In this document: piece by piece, positions 47,211 through 57,315 of the stretch
Numbering within the stretch: the first letter of the stretch is position 1
Layout: every line of letters begins with the position of its first letter
Assembly: GCA_030440445.1 (NCBI GenBank)
Contig: CP098528.1
Location: 2,170,001 to 2,234,000 of the forward strand
Source of the DNA: Halomonas sp. KG2
GTDB taxonomy: Bacteria > Pseudomonadota > Gammaproteobacteria > Pseudomonadales > Halomonadaceae
DNA length: 64,000 bases
Direction of reading: 5' to 3'
The notes under the pieces: model-generated
What the model was told of the DNA's origin: nothing
Seen by the model: the letters and a program-made list of their open reading frames with translations, nothing else
The model's database searches: none
Made by a program: the position numbers and the translations under genes

Positions 47211-48992
47211 TTATTCGCTGGCGGTCTCTGCTTTCGCTTTTTGGCGCAGACGGATGTTTAAGTCTTTCAACTGATCTGCACTGACTTCACCTGGTGCATC
47301 AGTCAGTAAACAGCCGGCACTTTGGGTTTTCGGGAAGGCAATCACTTCACGAATTGTCTTAGCTCCAGCCATCAGCATCACTAAACGATCTAAACCGAAC
47401 GCTAGGCCGCCATGGGGAGGCGCGCCGTATTGCAACGCATCCAGCAGGAAGCCAAATTTTTCTTGCGCTTCCTCTTGGCCAATGCCCAAGATTTCAAACA
47501 CAGTGCTTTGCATGGTTTGGTCGTGAATACGAATGGAACCACCACCGAGCTCGGTTCCGTTAAGCACCATATCGTAAGCACGCGACAAGGCCTTTGCTGG
47601 GTCAGCTTTAAGCGCTTCTGGCGAGCAAGAAGGTGCGGTAAACGGGTGATGTAACGGGCTGAGGCGACCGTTGTCGTCTGCTTCAAACATCGGGAAATCG
47701 ACAACCCATAGCGGCGCCCACGCCTGGGTGTAAAGCTCAAGGTCGGCACCTAACTTGACGCGTAATGCACCAATTGCTTCATTGACGATGCGCGTTTTAT
47801 CCGCACCAAAGAAAATGATGTCGCCATCTTCAGCGCCTACGCGATCAAGCAGCTCTTCAACCACATTCTCCATGAACTTAACAATGGGTGATTGAAGACC
47901 TTCAAGCCCTTTGGCACACTCATTGACTTTAATCCATGCCAGCCCTTTCGCACCGTAAATACCAACGAACTTAGTATATTCGTCGATCTCTTTACGAGAC
48001 AATTTGGCACCACCCGGCACTTTCAATGCCGCTACGCGGCCGTCTTCTGCACTTGCAGGGCCTGAGAAGACCTTAAAATCAACCTGCTGCATCAAGTCAT
48101 CAACATCGGTCAATTCTAACGGAATGCGCAGATCAGGCTTATCAGAGCCAAAGCGATCCATTGCTTCCTGCCAGGTCATGCGTGGGAACTCAGGCAGCTC
48201 AACGCTCAGCACTTCCTGGAAGAGTTGACGAATCATGGCTTCGGTAATGCCCATGATGTCGTCTTCTTCCACAAAAGAGGCTTCGATATCGATTTGCGTG
48301 AATTCAGGCTGGCGATCAGCCCGCAGATCTTCATCACGGAAGCATTTAGCGATCTGGTAGTAGCGATCAAAACCGGCCACCATTAACAGCTGCTTAAACA
48401 ACTGTGGCGACTGCGGTAGTGCAAAGAAGCTGCCTGCATGTGTCCGGCTAGGAACGAGGTAGTCGCGGGCACCTTCCGGCGTTGCGCGAGTCAATACCGG
48501 CGTCTCGATATCCAGGAAGCCTTGGTTTTCCAAGTAAGCGCGGACGTTGTGAGAAATACGCGAACGCAAGCGTAGCTTCTCAATCATATCCGGGCGTCGA
48601 AGGTCGATATAGCGATGCTTTAAGCGAACTTCCTCGCCTACTTTGTTGTGCTCATCCAGCTGAAAAGGTGGTGTGGCGGCTGTGTTGAGCACCTCCACCT
48701 CTTTAGCTAATACCTCAATCATGCCCGTTGGCATGTTAGGATTTTGCGTTCCTTCAGGGCGCAGCCGGACACGGCCAGTAATACGAAGTACGTACTCACT
48801 GCGAGCACGGTCAGCATTAGCAAATGCCTCGGCGGTATCTGGGTCGACAACGAACTGAGCGATGCCATCGCGATCGCGCATATCCAGAAAGATGACCCCA
48901 CCATGATCACGGCGGCGATGTACCCAACCGCAGACAGTGACCGTTTGTTCCACCAAAGTTTCGTTAAGCTGGCCGCAATAATGGCTGCGCAT
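47211..48992 (-). CDS. aspS: Aspartyl-tRNA synthetase
   Basis: A 593-residue class IIb synthetase: N-terminal OB-fold anticodon-binding domain ([20 protein letters not shown]), catalytic domain with motif 2 ([20 protein letters not shown]), a GAD insertion domain and motif 3 ([16 protein letters not shown]). The ATG at 48992 follows AGGATT and matches the usual bacterial start (MRSHYCG); the longer frame to 49052 is rejected. It lies 66 bases after the FmdB-like gene. Confidence 0.97.
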   Translation of the reverse strand: MRSHYCGQLNETLVEQTVTVCGWVHRRRDHGGVIFLDMRDRDGIAQFVVDPDTAEAFANADRARSEYVLRITGRVRLRPEGTQNPNMPTGMIEVLAKEVEVLNTAATPPFQLDEHNKVGEEVRLKHRYIDLRRPDMIEKLRLRSRISHNVRAYLENQGFLDIETPVLTRATPEGARDYLVPSRTHAGSFFALPQSPQLFKQLLMVAGFDRYYQIAKCFRDEDLRADRQPEFTQIDIEASFVEEDDIMGITEAMIRQLFQEVLSVELPEFPRMTWQEAMDRFGSDKPDLRIPLELTDVDDLMQQVDFKVFSGPASAEDGRVAALKVPGGAKLSRKEIDEYTKFVGIYGAKGLAWIKVNECAKGLEGLQSPIVKFMENVVEELLDRVGAEDGDIIFFGADKTRIVNEAIGALRVKLGADLELYTQAWAPLWVVDFPMFEADDNGRLSPLHHPFTAPSCSPEALKADPAKALSRAYDMVLNGTELGGGSIRIHDQTMQSTVFEILGIGQEEAQEKFGFLLDALQYGAPPHGGLAFGLDRLVMLMAGAKTIREVIAFPKTQSAGCLLTDAPGEVSADQLKDLNIRLRQKAKAETASE

Positions 48993-49058
48993 GTCTAATC
49001 CTGTTCTGTTACGTGGCAATGAGATTGTCGTGGGCCGTTCTGACCCTGACAACCGCGG

Positions 49059-49340
49059 CTAAGCCGCGGCGCCCTTTTTCGTTGATGCGCTACTGGTATC
49101 GCTTGTGGTACCAGTGCTAGAAGTAGATTGGCCTTCTGCTGCCAAGTTTTTCTTACTTCCTGTTTTAAAATCGGTTTCATACCAACCGCCGCCAGCAAGG
49201 CGGAAACCAGCCGCCGAGACCAAGCGTTCCAGACTGGCTCGCTGGCACGCGGGGCAATCCTTCAGCGGATCCGCGCTGATTTTCTGCAATTTTTCCATGC
49301 GATGACCGCAGGCCTTGCACTCGTACTCATAGATGGGCAT
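49059..49340 (-). CDS. FmdB-family zinc ribbon protein
   Basis: A 93-residue protein starting MPIYEYECKACGHRMEKLQK with AGGAG in front of the ATG at 49340. The two CxxC pairs (CKACG and CPACQ) form a small zinc ribbon of the FmdB regulatory-protein family. The C-terminal half is a Ser/Thr/Ala-rich, probably disordered tail. The function of these proteins is not established. Its place directly upstream of aspS is common in proteobacteria. Confidence 0.93.
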   Translation of the reverse strand: MPIYEYECKACGHRMEKLQKISADPLKDCPACQRASLERLVSAAGFRLAGGGWYETDFKTGSKKNLAAEGQSTSSTGTTSDTSSASTKKGAAA

Positions 49341-49542
49341 GTTGATAACTCCTGAAAAGCTCAACTCCGACAGGCTAAGTTTGTATAAACTAGTGGCAAA
49401 ACCAACGCTTGCCAGACAAAGAATATGTGGCCTGCTGGGATAAATTCCAAGACTGCGGTTGATAGAGCGACACATTATACCCTTTTGTGCCCCCTGCTGA
49501 GCAAGGCCAAGTGCCTTTCGGCAGATAATGGAGAAAAGAAAA

Positions 49543-50508
49543 ATGCCCAATGCGGTAATGCTGGATGCCGAGAGCTTAGGCGCGGATATCGATCTAACAG
49601 CAATTCGAGACCTTGTTAGTCATTTAGAGGTGTATCAGCAAAGCACTGTCGAACAGGCAAGTGAGCGCTTGTCGGATGCGGACATAGCGATCGTCAACAA
49701 GGTTGTACTGAACGCAGAAACACTATCAGCCTTACCCAAACTCAAGCTTATATGTGTGCTGGCGACAGGGCTTAACAATATTGATCTCGACACAGCTAAA
49801 GCCCAAAACATTCTGGTAAAAAACGTCACCGCCTACGGAACTGCAAGCGTTTCTCAGCACACATTAATGTTAATGCTGACACTGGCAAACCGATTGCCAC
49901 GATACCAAGCCGATATCGCTCGTGGCGAATGGCAGCGCAGTGATTTCTTTTGTTTACAAGCTCACTCGACGCTGCAGCTTTCCAATAAGCATCTGGTGAT
50001 GGTGGGGCAAGGTGAGCTTGGCTCAGAAGTGGCACGTTTAGCTGAAGCCTTTGGGATGAAGGTTACATTTGCTGCTCGCCCTGGCAATGAATCAAACGAC
50101 AAACGGCCCTCTCTCGACGATTTATTACCGACGGCAGATATTATTAGCTTGCATTGCCCGCTTAACGAAACAACCAAGCACCTTATTAATCGCACGCGAT
50201 TGGCAAACGCAAAGTCATCACTGCTATTAGTCAACTGTGCCCGGGGCGGCATTATCGATGAAGAAGCGGCACTTGAGGCGCTTCGTACTGGCAAGATTGG
50301 AGGGTTAGCAGTTGATGTGCTCCCCACTGAGCCGCCGAAAGAAGGACACCCTCTATTAACAGCATTAGCAGAAGGCGAGGCACTTAATTTGATAGTGACC
50401 CCTCACAATGCCTGGATCACGCCTGAGGCTCGCCAGAACATTGTGGCGCTCACTGCTGATAATATTAAGCAATGGCAAACTGAGGCGAACGTATTAAGCA
50501 CTGATTAA
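49543..50508 (+). CDS. D-isomer-specific 2-hydroxyacid dehydrogenase
   Basis: A 321-residue NAD(P)-dependent dehydrogenase of the glycerate/hydroxypyruvate reductase group. The Rossmann motif is MVGQGELGSEVARLAEAFGM. The catalytic Arg is in NCARGGIIDEEAAL, Glu in DVLPTEPPKEGHPL and His in TPHNAWITPEAR. It probably interconverts glycerate and hydroxypyruvate or glyoxylate and glycolate, but substrate cannot be read from the motifs. The ATG at 49543 has GGAGA upstream. Its end overlaps the convergent acylphosphatase gene by four bases. Confidence 0.9.
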   Translation: MPNAVMLDAESLGADIDLTAIRDLVSHLEVYQQSTVEQASERLSDADIAIVNKVVLNAETLSALPKLKLICVLATGLNNIDLDTAKAQNILVKNVTAYGTASVSQHTLMLMLTLANRLPRYQADIARGEWQRSDFFCLQAHSTLQLSNKHLVMVGQGELGSEVARLAEAFGMKVTFAARPGNESNDKRPSLDDLLPTADIISLHCPLNETTKHLINRTRLANAKSSLLLVNCARGGIIDEEAALEALRTGKIGGLAVDVLPTEPPKEGHPLLTALAEGEALNLIVTPHNAWITPEARQNIVALTADNIKQWQTEANVLSTD

Positions 50509-50780
50509 TAGGTCGCAAAATGATCGGGAGCGTGGTGGCCATCCAGCACTTCAATAGTGACATGCGTGACCTGCGCTCCTTCGGGCCCCTGCCATAACCA
50601 TTCAGTTAGCGTAGATACGGCGGTTGAATTGCCACATAACAACACCTCTACCCGCCCATCGGGTAAGTTTTTGGCGTAGCCCGTTAGCCCTCGTTGAAGC
50701 GCTTGTTCCTGTGTTGAACGCCGAAACCATACTCCCTGCACTTTTCCTGTTACATAGGCACGTACACAACAAGTAGGCAT
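50505..50780 (-). CDS. acyP: Acylphosphatase
   Basis: A 91-residue acylphosphatase. The phosphate-binding loop and catalytic Arg appear in VTGKVQGVWFRRSTQ, and the catalytic Asn in GYAKNLPDGRVEV. It hydrolyses acyl-phosphates such as carbamoyl phosphate or 1,3-bisphosphoglycerate. It is a single-gene unit, tail to tail with the dehydrogenase gene. The extra cysteines near the N-terminus (PTCCVR) are unusual. Confidence 0.95.
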   Translation of the reverse strand: MPTCCVRAYVTGKVQGVWFRRSTQEQALQRGLTGYAKNLPDGRVEVLLCGNSTAVSTLTEWLWQGPEGAQVTHVTIEVLDGHHAPDHFATY

Positions 50781-50816
50781 AAACTGTCCTCTCAGTATTT
50801 ATACAATAGCGTTTAT

Positions 50817-50851
50817 AGACTTCAGCCTGATAAATCGACAGGCTGAAGTCT
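50817..50851. other. Strong hairpin between yihY and acyP
   Basis: AGACTTCAGCCTG (50817-50829) and CAGGCTGAAGTCT (50839-50851) form a perfect 13-pair stem with a nine-base loop. No U-run follows in either direction, so it is not a standard terminator. A second, shorter hairpin (GAGCCCT/AGGGCTC, 50875-50892) lies between it and the yihY stop and has only weak T content. The pair may form the yihY 3' end or stabilise an acyP leader. Confidence 0.6.
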
Positions 50852-50924
50852 GTTGATATTCGCTCTTTTCAAACGAGCCCTCTATAGGGCTCTTTCTACC
50901 CACTTTTTTAAACTAATTCTTGTC

Positions 50925-51824
50925 TTACACTAACTCTCGCTTCACCAGCACTGCACTATTACGTGGCACCAATGGCCGCCCACGACGAAGTAACAAGGAG
51001 CGCGTAAAAGCAGCGCCAAATAGTAGAATTAATGAACTGTAATACACCCATAACAAAATCATCACAACAGACCCTGCAGCACCATAGGTCGACGCTGTGG
51101 CGGTATATGCTAAATAAATAGCAATAACGCTGCGCCCAATTGTAAACAGTACAGCGGTTACTACCGCGCCAATCAGCACATCTTGCCAACGGAGAACAAC
51201 ATCCGGTAACACTTTGAAAATAGTAGCAAATAACAATGCCACCATCGCCAGTGAAATTAATGACTCAAGCGATGTCGTTAATAAACTGGCATAGGGTAAT
51301 AAATTACCGGCTCCGTGGAGCATTCCTCGCAAGACAACCCCCAGCACTAACGATACTAGTAGGATGAAGCCAATAGACAACACGACGGTTAAGGAAAGCA
51401 AACGATTTTTTATAAAGATAAGAGCACTGTTAGAGGTGGGCTTTGCAGTGACGCCCCAAATGGTATTGAGCGAAAATTGCATCTGCGCAAACACGGTTGT
51501 GGCACCCACCAATAAGGCTACAAAGCCAAGCACTGTTGGTAAGATACCCGACTCTTCGATACGTGACTGGGCAACGGCCTGCTCAATCGCAACTGCTGCG
51601 TCAGCGCCTAACGTGTCCTGTAGCTGAGCAACTATTTGGCCTTGAGCAGCATCTTCACCCAGCACGACACCTATTACCGTTACCGCGATAATAACGGTAG
51701 GCGCCAAAGAGAATAGCGTGTAAAACGCTAATGATCCGGCATAACTGAAGGCATTTCGTTCAAGCCATAACGCCGTTGCATCTTGAACTACGTTCCACCA
51801 AAAAATAATCGTTTTTTTCAGCAT
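50925..51824 (-). CDS. YihY/BrkB-family inner-membrane protein
   Basis: A 299-residue membrane protein with about six helices. The family hallmarks are RNAFSYAGSLAFYTLFSLAP near the N-terminus, GVTAKPTSNSALIFIKNRLL in the middle and YGAAGSVVMILLWVYYSSLI near the end. The YihY/UPF0761 family was once called ribonuclease BN, but these proteins are membrane proteins of uncertain, perhaps transport, role. The ATG at 51824 is chosen because AGGGA lies seven bases upstream. It is divergent from nadM. Confidence 0.92.
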   Translation of the reverse strand: MLKKTIIFWWNVVQDATALWLERNAFSYAGSLAFYTLFSLAPTVIIAVTVIGVVLGEDAAQGQIVAQLQDTLGADAAVAIEQAVAQSRIEESGILPTVLGFVALLVGATTVFAQMQFSLNTIWGVTAKPTSNSALIFIKNRLLSLTVVLSIGFILLVSLVLGVVLRGMLHGAGNLLPYASLLTTSLESLISLAMVALLFATIFKVLPDVVLRWQDVLIGAVVTAVLFTIGRSVIAIYLAYTATASTYGAAGSVVMILLWVYYSSLILLFGAAFTRSLLLRRGRPLVPRNSAVLVKRELV

Positions 51825-51998
51825 ATTCATTCCCTTAAAAAAGAGTGTCCCTATCAAGCACTAACGCAAGATACATCTAACAATCATACCGAACTAAAAC
51901 GTTGAGCGCAGGCGGAGACGCGTTGCGCACCTTAACTGCCCACTTCATAATGGCTCTCTTTTCTCTGCTACTTTCTCACCCACGACCAAGGAAGCGTT

Positions 51999-53093
51999 AT
52001 GAATTCGGATGCTGTTAAATCTACTACGGCTTACGACTTTGATTGCTTGGTGTTTATTGGTCGTTTTCAGCCTCCCCACCTTGGCCACCTTGCCATTATC
52101 CGAGAGGCGTTAAAACAGGCACGCCAAGTCATTGTATTAGTGGGCTCTGCTTGGCAGGCACGCTCTTTACGCAACCCGTGGACGTTCGATGAGCGACAGA
52201 CAATGATTCGTTCTGGGTTTGATGATCAAGACAATCAACGCCTGGAAATCACTCCACTACTTGATGCGCTTTATAACGATGATGTGTGGGTGCGTGATGT
52301 GCAACGCAAAGTACGTGATTTGACGTCCCCTGCAAACGCTCGCTTACCCCGTATTGGTTTGATTGGCGCGAGCAGAGGACAATCAAGCTACTATTTATCG
52401 CTTTTCCCCCAATGGGAGTCCATCAGTGTCCCACTCGTTGAAGGTATTTCAGCGAGTCAAATACGTGAGCGGTTGTTTCGCTCGCCTGGTTCTACCGATG
52501 ACTACTTGAGTACAGGCGCCTACCACGATTTACCTCCAGAAGTCGTCAAAAGCGTTGACAAGTTTTGCAAAGGTATTGCCTATCACGGCCTACTGGAAGA
52601 GCAGCAGCTACTTGATCAATACAAGCAAGCTTGGGCACAGGCCCCCTATCCGCCCATTTTTGTGACTGTTAATGCGGTTGTCGTCCAATCAGGCCATATT
52701 TTGTTGGTAAAGCGCATGGCGGCACCGGGTAAAGGACTTCTGGCATTACCCGGAGGCTTTATAAATCCGCATGAGCGCTTACTAGATGCTTGCTTAAGGG
52801 AACTCCGTGAGCGGTTAAGACTTAAAGTGCCCGAGCCCGTGTTAAAGGGCTCGCTACGTGGACAACGCTTGTTTGATGAGCCTCACCGCAGTTGGCGTGG
52901 ACGAACGTTAGCTGAAGCTTTCTATTTTGCTCTCAGGCCTGATCAGCAGTTGCCCCGTTTAAAGCCAGTCAAAGGCGGCGACCATGCTCGCTGGGTCGCC
53001 CTTGCTGATCTAGAACCTGAAAGCTTGTTTGAAGATCACTTCTTTATTATTCAAAATTTTCTTGGATTACCGGCCGATTTAGGCACATTTTAA
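51999..53093 (+). CDS. nadM: Bifunctional NMN adenylyltransferase/Nudix protein
   Basis: A 364-residue fusion. Residues 10-195 are an archaeal-type NMN adenylyltransferase with VFIGRFQPPHLGHLAII and the ISxSxxR-like GISASQIRERLF. Residues 210-355 are a Nudix domain related to ADP-ribose pyrophosphatases. The Nudix box reads GGFINPHERLLDACLREL then RERLRL: the second catalytic Glu of REUxEE is Arg here, and the following Gly is also Arg, so hydrolase activity is doubtful. The enzyme would make NAD from NMN and ATP. AAGGAAG precedes the ATG. Confidence 0.93.
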   Translation: MNSDAVKSTTAYDFDCLVFIGRFQPPHLGHLAIIREALKQARQVIVLVGSAWQARSLRNPWTFDERQTMIRSGFDDQDNQRLEITPLLDALYNDDVWVRDVQRKVRDLTSPANARLPRIGLIGASRGQSSYYLSLFPQWESISVPLVEGISASQIRERLFRSPGSTDDYLSTGAYHDLPPEVVKSVDKFCKGIAYHGLLEEQQLLDQYKQAWAQAPYPPIFVTVNAVVVQSGHILLVKRMAAPGKGLLALPGGFINPHERLLDACLRELRERLRLKVPEPVLKGSLRGQRLFDEPHRSWRGRTLAEAFYFALRPDQQLPRLKPVKGGDHARWVALADLEPESLFEDHFFIIQNFLGLPADLGTF

Positions 53094-53125
53094 AATCTAA
53101 GGCTTTTTTCTAGCCGCTCTGCAGG

Positions 53126-54043
53126 CTAAGCCTGCAGAAAATCGCGTGGCAATTTCATCATTTGACGCCAGAGACGCTCAACGCCGGGTTTATGGACTAA
53201 CGAACAGCGGTAAAGTCTAATTTCTAGAGGGATATCCCAATTTTCATCGCCAGCTCTTACCAATTTGCCGGTTTTGAGCTCTTCACGAATACAAAAATCA
53301 GGAATCCAAGCAACCCCCACTCCTTGAAGTACCATGCCTTTCAATCCTTCCGCCATGGCCGTTTCATAAACCGTGCGCAGCTTCAGTCGTAATGGATCGT
53401 TTTTGAGCAGCATGCGTACACTTCGCCCCAGAAAAGCACCCTGCGTATAAGCTAAATAGGGAATTGAGCTGTCATTTTGAATCGAGAAAAGCGGCTTGCC
53501 GTCTTCATCTGGCAGTGAAACCGGCAACATTTTTACTTGGCCAATCGAGAAAGAGGGAAAGACTTCTGCATCCAGCTGCATAGTGGCAAAGGGGTCATAA
53601 TATGCCAGCATCAGATCACAGTTACCTTCGCGCAGAACATGGATAGCCTCCCCAACGTTCATAGCGACCAATCGTGTAGGCAGCTCACCCAAGCCTTTTT
53701 GTAAACGAGAAATCCAAGGCGGGAAAAAGCTTAATGCCAGTGAGTGTGCCGCGACGATATCAAGCGCTTCATTCGCAATAGAAACTCCCCGGAGGTGGCT
53801 TAATGACTCGTTTAATTGCTCCACTAGATTGCGTGCGGTGATCAAAAACAATTGTCCCTCTGAGGTCAGGCCAATCGGCGTTGTAGAACGATCGACTAAG
53901 ATGACCCCTACCGCTTGCTCTAGCGCACGAATACGGCGGCTGAATGCAGGCTGAGTAACATGGCGCTGCCTGGCAGATGCCGAAAAACTTCGTGTATTGG
54001 CTAATGCAACGAAATCCTCGAGCCATTTTGTTTCTAAATTCAC
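53126..54043 (-). CDS. LysR-family transcriptional regulator
   Basis: A 305-residue LTTR. The winged helix is at residues 1-65 (LANTRSFSASARQRHVTQPA, FSRRIRALEQAVG), with an effector-binding domain after residue 90 (LDIVAAHSLALSFFPPWI). The start is GTG at 54043 with AAGGAG six bases upstream. A hairpin (TCTGCAGGC/GCCTGCAGA, 53118-53138) spans its stop codon but lacks a U-run. The regulated genes are unknown; there is no divergent target next to it, as nadM and cls are convergent or co-directional. Confidence 0.92.
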   Translation of the reverse strand: MNLETKWLEDFVALANTRSFSASARQRHVTQPAFSRRIRALEQAVGVILVDRSTTPIGLTSEGQLFLITARNLVEQLNESLSHLRGVSIANEALDIVAAHSLALSFFPPWISRLQKGLGELPTRLVAMNVGEAIHVLREGNCDLMLAYYDPFATMQLDAEVFPSFSIGQVKMLPVSLPDEDGKPLFSIQNDSSIPYLAYTQGAFLGRSVRMLLKNDPLRLKLRTVYETAMAEGLKGMVLQGVGVAWIPDFCIREELKTGKLVRAGDENWDIPLEIRLYRCSLVHKPGVERLWRQMMKLPRDFLQA

Positions 54044-54095
54044 CCAAAACTCCTTTTGCCTAATCGTTGTTAGCGGCGTGCAGGGTTATTATTGA

Positions 54096-55514
54096 TTACT
54101 GAATAGGTGCGGTTAAATATGCCGCACGAGAAACTACTTTCTTCCACATTGGGCGCTGGCTAATTTCGTCAATTGTAACGCGTCGACAGTGAGCAAAATC
54201 TTGCTCCAACATGGCATGTACTTTACTAGCAAACGCGGTACTGGGTATGAAGGCTGTTATTTCAAAGTTGAGCCTAAAAGATCGATTATCCAGGTTTATT
54301 GTGCCGACGGTTGCTGCATTGTTGTCAATAAGCATGACCTTTTGGTGTAAAAAGCCAGGAAGATAACGGTATATTTTTACACCTGCTCTTAACATATCAG
54401 GCAAAAATGAAAATGCGGATAGAAACACCAACAAATGATCGGGCCGCTCGGGAATCATAACCCGTACATCTACGCCTCGCATTGCTGCTAACCTAAGCGC
54501 ATCCTGTACTCCTTGATCTGGTACGAAGTACGGGCTGGTTACCCAGAGCCTTTCATTAGCACTATGAATTAACTGTTGAATTAAAAGGCTAGCCGTGTCC
54601 TGTTTATCGGCCGGGCCGGATGGCACGATAACCACATGATGATCATCTTGCGGATGACTCTCGGCATGCCAGTTTAAGGTAATGACCTCCCCTGTTGCCC
54701 AGTGCCAATCTTCCCAAAAAGCTTCCTGCAACCCCAGCACACACGGGCCACCAAGCGCTAAATGGGTATCACGCCAGGGGCCATGCCGTGGATTTTGCCC
54801 AAGGTATTCTACACCAACATTAAAACCACCTACCCAGCCCTGCTTACCATCTACGACGGCTATTTTACGATGGTTGCGAAAATTAAGCTGAAAGCGATGT
54901 TTGAAGCCACGAGAAGAACGAAATGCTTTTACTTCGATGCCTTCTTTGATCATCTCATTTAAAAAGCCATCGTTTAGTTTCCGGCTACCCACTTCATCGT
55001 ATAGAAAATAAACGCGCACACCCCGCTGTGCAGCTTTAATCAAATGATGCTGCAATCGGTTGCCTAAAGCATCGTTACGTACAATGAAAAACTGCAGCAG
55101 CAGATAATCTTTTGCCTGATCAATACCCTCAAAAAGGCTTGTGAAAGTGGCTTCACCATCGATCAACAAGTCGGCACTATTACCTTTAGTCAACGGCATC
55201 ATTGCCAGCTGCTCCACTGCCTGAATATCAGTGCTAGTCGGCGATGAAAGGTGCGGCTTAATGTTATGGCGATAACGTACCAACACTCGACGTAATACGT
55301 TATCGCGTTCCCCTCTTGCTGTTACATAGCCATAGAAACGCGGGCGTCCGAAAAACCAATACGCAGGCAGCGCAACATAAGGAAACGTTAATAGTGAAAT
55401 AATCCAGGCGATAGCCCCCTGGGACGTTCTGCTCGACATAAGCGCCATGACCGCTGACACGATACCCAATAGGTGTATCAGCATAATGCTGGTCCCTAGC
55501 AACCATGAGGTCAT
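54096..55514 (-). CDS. cls: Cardiolipin synthase
   Basis: A 472-residue phospholipase-D-superfamily protein with two N-terminal membrane helices and two HKD motifs: NHRKIAVVDGKQGWVGGFN and HQKVMLIDNNAATVGTINLD. It matches the ClsA-type enzyme, which condenses two phosphatidylglycerols to cardiolipin and glycerol. AGGAACAG precedes the ATG. In halophiles anionic lipids such as cardiolipin rise with salinity, which fits the ectoine genes elsewhere in the window. Confidence 0.93.
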   Translation of the reverse strand: MTSWLLGTSIMLIHLLGIVSAVMALMSSRTSQGAIAWIISLLTFPYVALPAYWFFGRPRFYGYVTARGERDNVLRRVLVRYRHNIKPHLSSPTSTDIQAVEQLAMMPLTKGNSADLLIDGEATFTSLFEGIDQAKDYLLLQFFIVRNDALGNRLQHHLIKAAQRGVRVYFLYDEVGSRKLNDGFLNEMIKEGIEVKAFRSSRGFKHRFQLNFRNHRKIAVVDGKQGWVGGFNVGVEYLGQNPRHGPWRDTHLALGGPCVLGLQEAFWEDWHWATGEVITLNWHAESHPQDDHHVVIVPSGPADKQDTASLLIQQLIHSANERLWVTSPYFVPDQGVQDALRLAAMRGVDVRVMIPERPDHLLVFLSAFSFLPDMLRAGVKIYRYLPGFLHQKVMLIDNNAATVGTINLDNRSFRLNFEITAFIPSTAFASKVHAMLEQDFAHCRRVTIDEISQRPMWKKVVSRAAYLTAPIQ

Positions 55515-55570
55515 TGCCTGTTCCTCGCTATCAAGTGAGCTGTTGATCAGATTATTGCACTGCTAATGCA

Positions 55571-55600
55571 CAAAAGCCCCGCGAGAGACGGGGCTTATTT
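55571..55600 (-). terminator. Rho-independent terminator of the fumarase gene
   Basis: AAGCCCCG (55574-55581) and CGGGGCTT (55589-55596) form the stem with a seven-base loop. On the minus strand it runs into TTTTG. It lies just after the fumarase stop and before cls. Confidence 0.8.
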
Positions 55601-55632
55601 GTCACTGACTGCGGTTCTACGCCATCAGTATG

Positions 55633-57138
55633 CTACGCCTTTTGAGCGATGATCTCCTTCCATTTGGCAGGGCCTGTCTGGTGGACGGAAGTTCCTTGGC
55701 TGTCGACAGCGACCGTGACCGGCATATCTTCAACTTCAAATTCGTAGATGGCTTCCATTCCTAGATCTTCAAAACCAACAACCCGTGACTTCTTAATTGC
55801 CTGGGCAACAAGGTAGGCAGAGCCGCCAACAGCCATCAAATAAACCGCCTGGTTATCGCGAATGGCATCAATAGCGACCTGACCACGTTCCGCTTTACCA
55901 ACCATGCCTAGCAAGCCGGTCTCTTCAAGCATGGTGCGGGTGAATTTGTCCATTCGAGTCGCGGTGGTCGGCCCAGCGGGGCCAACCACTTCGTCACCTA
56001 CCGGATCAACAGGACCCACGTAGTAAATAAAGCGACCTTTCATATCAACCGGTAATGGCTCACCTTTGGCAATCATGTCCACCATGCGTTTATGCGCCGC
56101 GTCACGGCCGGTTAATAGCTTACCGTTCAACAGCAGCGTATCACCCGGCTGCCACGTTTTAACTTCTTCGGGAGTAACGCTATCCAGGTTAACGCGCTTG
56201 ACGTTATCGCCTGCTTCGCGGGTAATTTCCGGCCAGTCTTCAAGTTTAGGGGCAGGAAGCGCCACGGGGCCACTGCCATCAAGCGTGAAATGCGCATGAC
56301 GCGTGGCTGCGCAGTTGGGAATGATTGCCACAGGCTTATTGGCCGCATGGGTTGGATAGTCTTTAACTTTAATATCCAGCACCGTGGTTAAACCACCTAA
56401 GCCTTGAGCGCCGATACCGCTCTTATTCACTTTATCGAACAGCTCCAGACGCAACTCTTCAGCGCGGTTGCTAGGTCCTCGCGCCTGCAAATCTTGAATA
56501 TCGATAGGATCGAGCAGCGCTTCTTTGGCAATCATCATCGCCTTTTCAGCGGTGCCGCCAATACCAATTCCCAACATTCCCGGCGGGCACCAGCCTGCGC
56601 CCATTTTGGGCAACTGCTCCATCACCCAGTCCACAACACTATCGGATGGGTTTAGCATCGCAAACTTAGATTTAGCTTCGCTACCACCGCCCTTCGCGGC
56701 GACGTGGATATCGACCTTATCGCCCGGCACAATCGAATGGTGAATAATCGCGGGGGTATTGTCTTTGGTATTGGCTCGCTTACCGTCGGGATCAGCGAGA
56801 ACAGAAGCACGCAGCACGTTATCAGGCAACTGATACGCGCGGCGCACACCTTCGTTAATCATGTCATCGAGGCTTAGCTCGGCGTCCCAGGTGACGTTCA
56901 TACCCACGTGAACGAACACCGTCACAATGCCTGTATCCTGGCAAATTGGACGATGTCCCGTAGCACACATTCTTGAGTTAATTAAGATTTGTGCAATCGC
57001 GTCTTTCGCCGCGGGGTTCTCTTCACGCTCGTAAGCGGCTGACATTGCATCAATGAAATCTTTAGGATGGTAGTAAGAGATGTACTGTAGAGCATCGGCA
57101 ACGCTCTGAATGACGTCGTCCTGGCGAATCACGGTCAT
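55633..57138 (-). CDS. Class I (4Fe-4S) fumarate hydratase
   Basis: A 501-residue iron-sulfur fumarase of the FumA/FumB type, interconverting fumarate and malate in the TCA cycle. Likely cluster cysteines lie in PICQDTGIVTVFVHV, PNCAATRHAHF and GWCPPGMLGIGIGGTAEKA. Alpha and beta domains are fused in one chain, the beta part beginning around PEEVKTWQPGDTLLLNGKLL. The ATG at 57138 follows GAGGAG at ten bases; a TTG at 57144 is closer. It is a single-gene unit with its own terminator. Confidence 0.96.
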   Translation of the reverse strand: MTVIRQDDVIQSVADALQYISYYHPKDFIDAMSAAYEREENPAAKDAIAQILINSRMCATGHRPICQDTGIVTVFVHVGMNVTWDAELSLDDMINEGVRRAYQLPDNVLRASVLADPDGKRANTKDNTPAIIHHSIVPGDKVDIHVAAKGGGSEAKSKFAMLNPSDSVVDWVMEQLPKMGAGWCPPGMLGIGIGGTAEKAMMIAKEALLDPIDIQDLQARGPSNRAEELRLELFDKVNKSGIGAQGLGGLTTVLDIKVKDYPTHAANKPVAIIPNCAATRHAHFTLDGSGPVALPAPKLEDWPEITREAGDNVKRVNLDSVTPEEVKTWQPGDTLLLNGKLLTGRDAAHKRMVDMIAKGEPLPVDMKGRFIYYVGPVDPVGDEVVGPAGPTTATRMDKFTRTMLEETGLLGMVGKAERGQVAIDAIRDNQAVYLMAVGGSAYLVAQAIKKSRVVGFEDLGMEAIYEFEVEDMPVTVAVDSQGTSVHQTGPAKWKEIIAQKA

Positions 57139-57315
57139 GGACAAACAGCTCCTCGGTTATCGTCTTGGCTGCGGCCTTTTTAATGGCCGTCTAGATGTAC
57201 CGGTAAGTATACCGTATTGACCTTATATGCGGCAGCCACAACCAAGGCTAACCTACATCTGATAACTAGGGCATTAGTCTGATGTTTATCAGCTTGAGCA
57301 ATATAACGGTATAAA

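Noticed and set aside
53118..53138. Hairpin at the lysR stop as a bidirectional terminator for nadM and lysR
   Set aside because: The stem is good, but no T-run follows on either strand within the usual distance.
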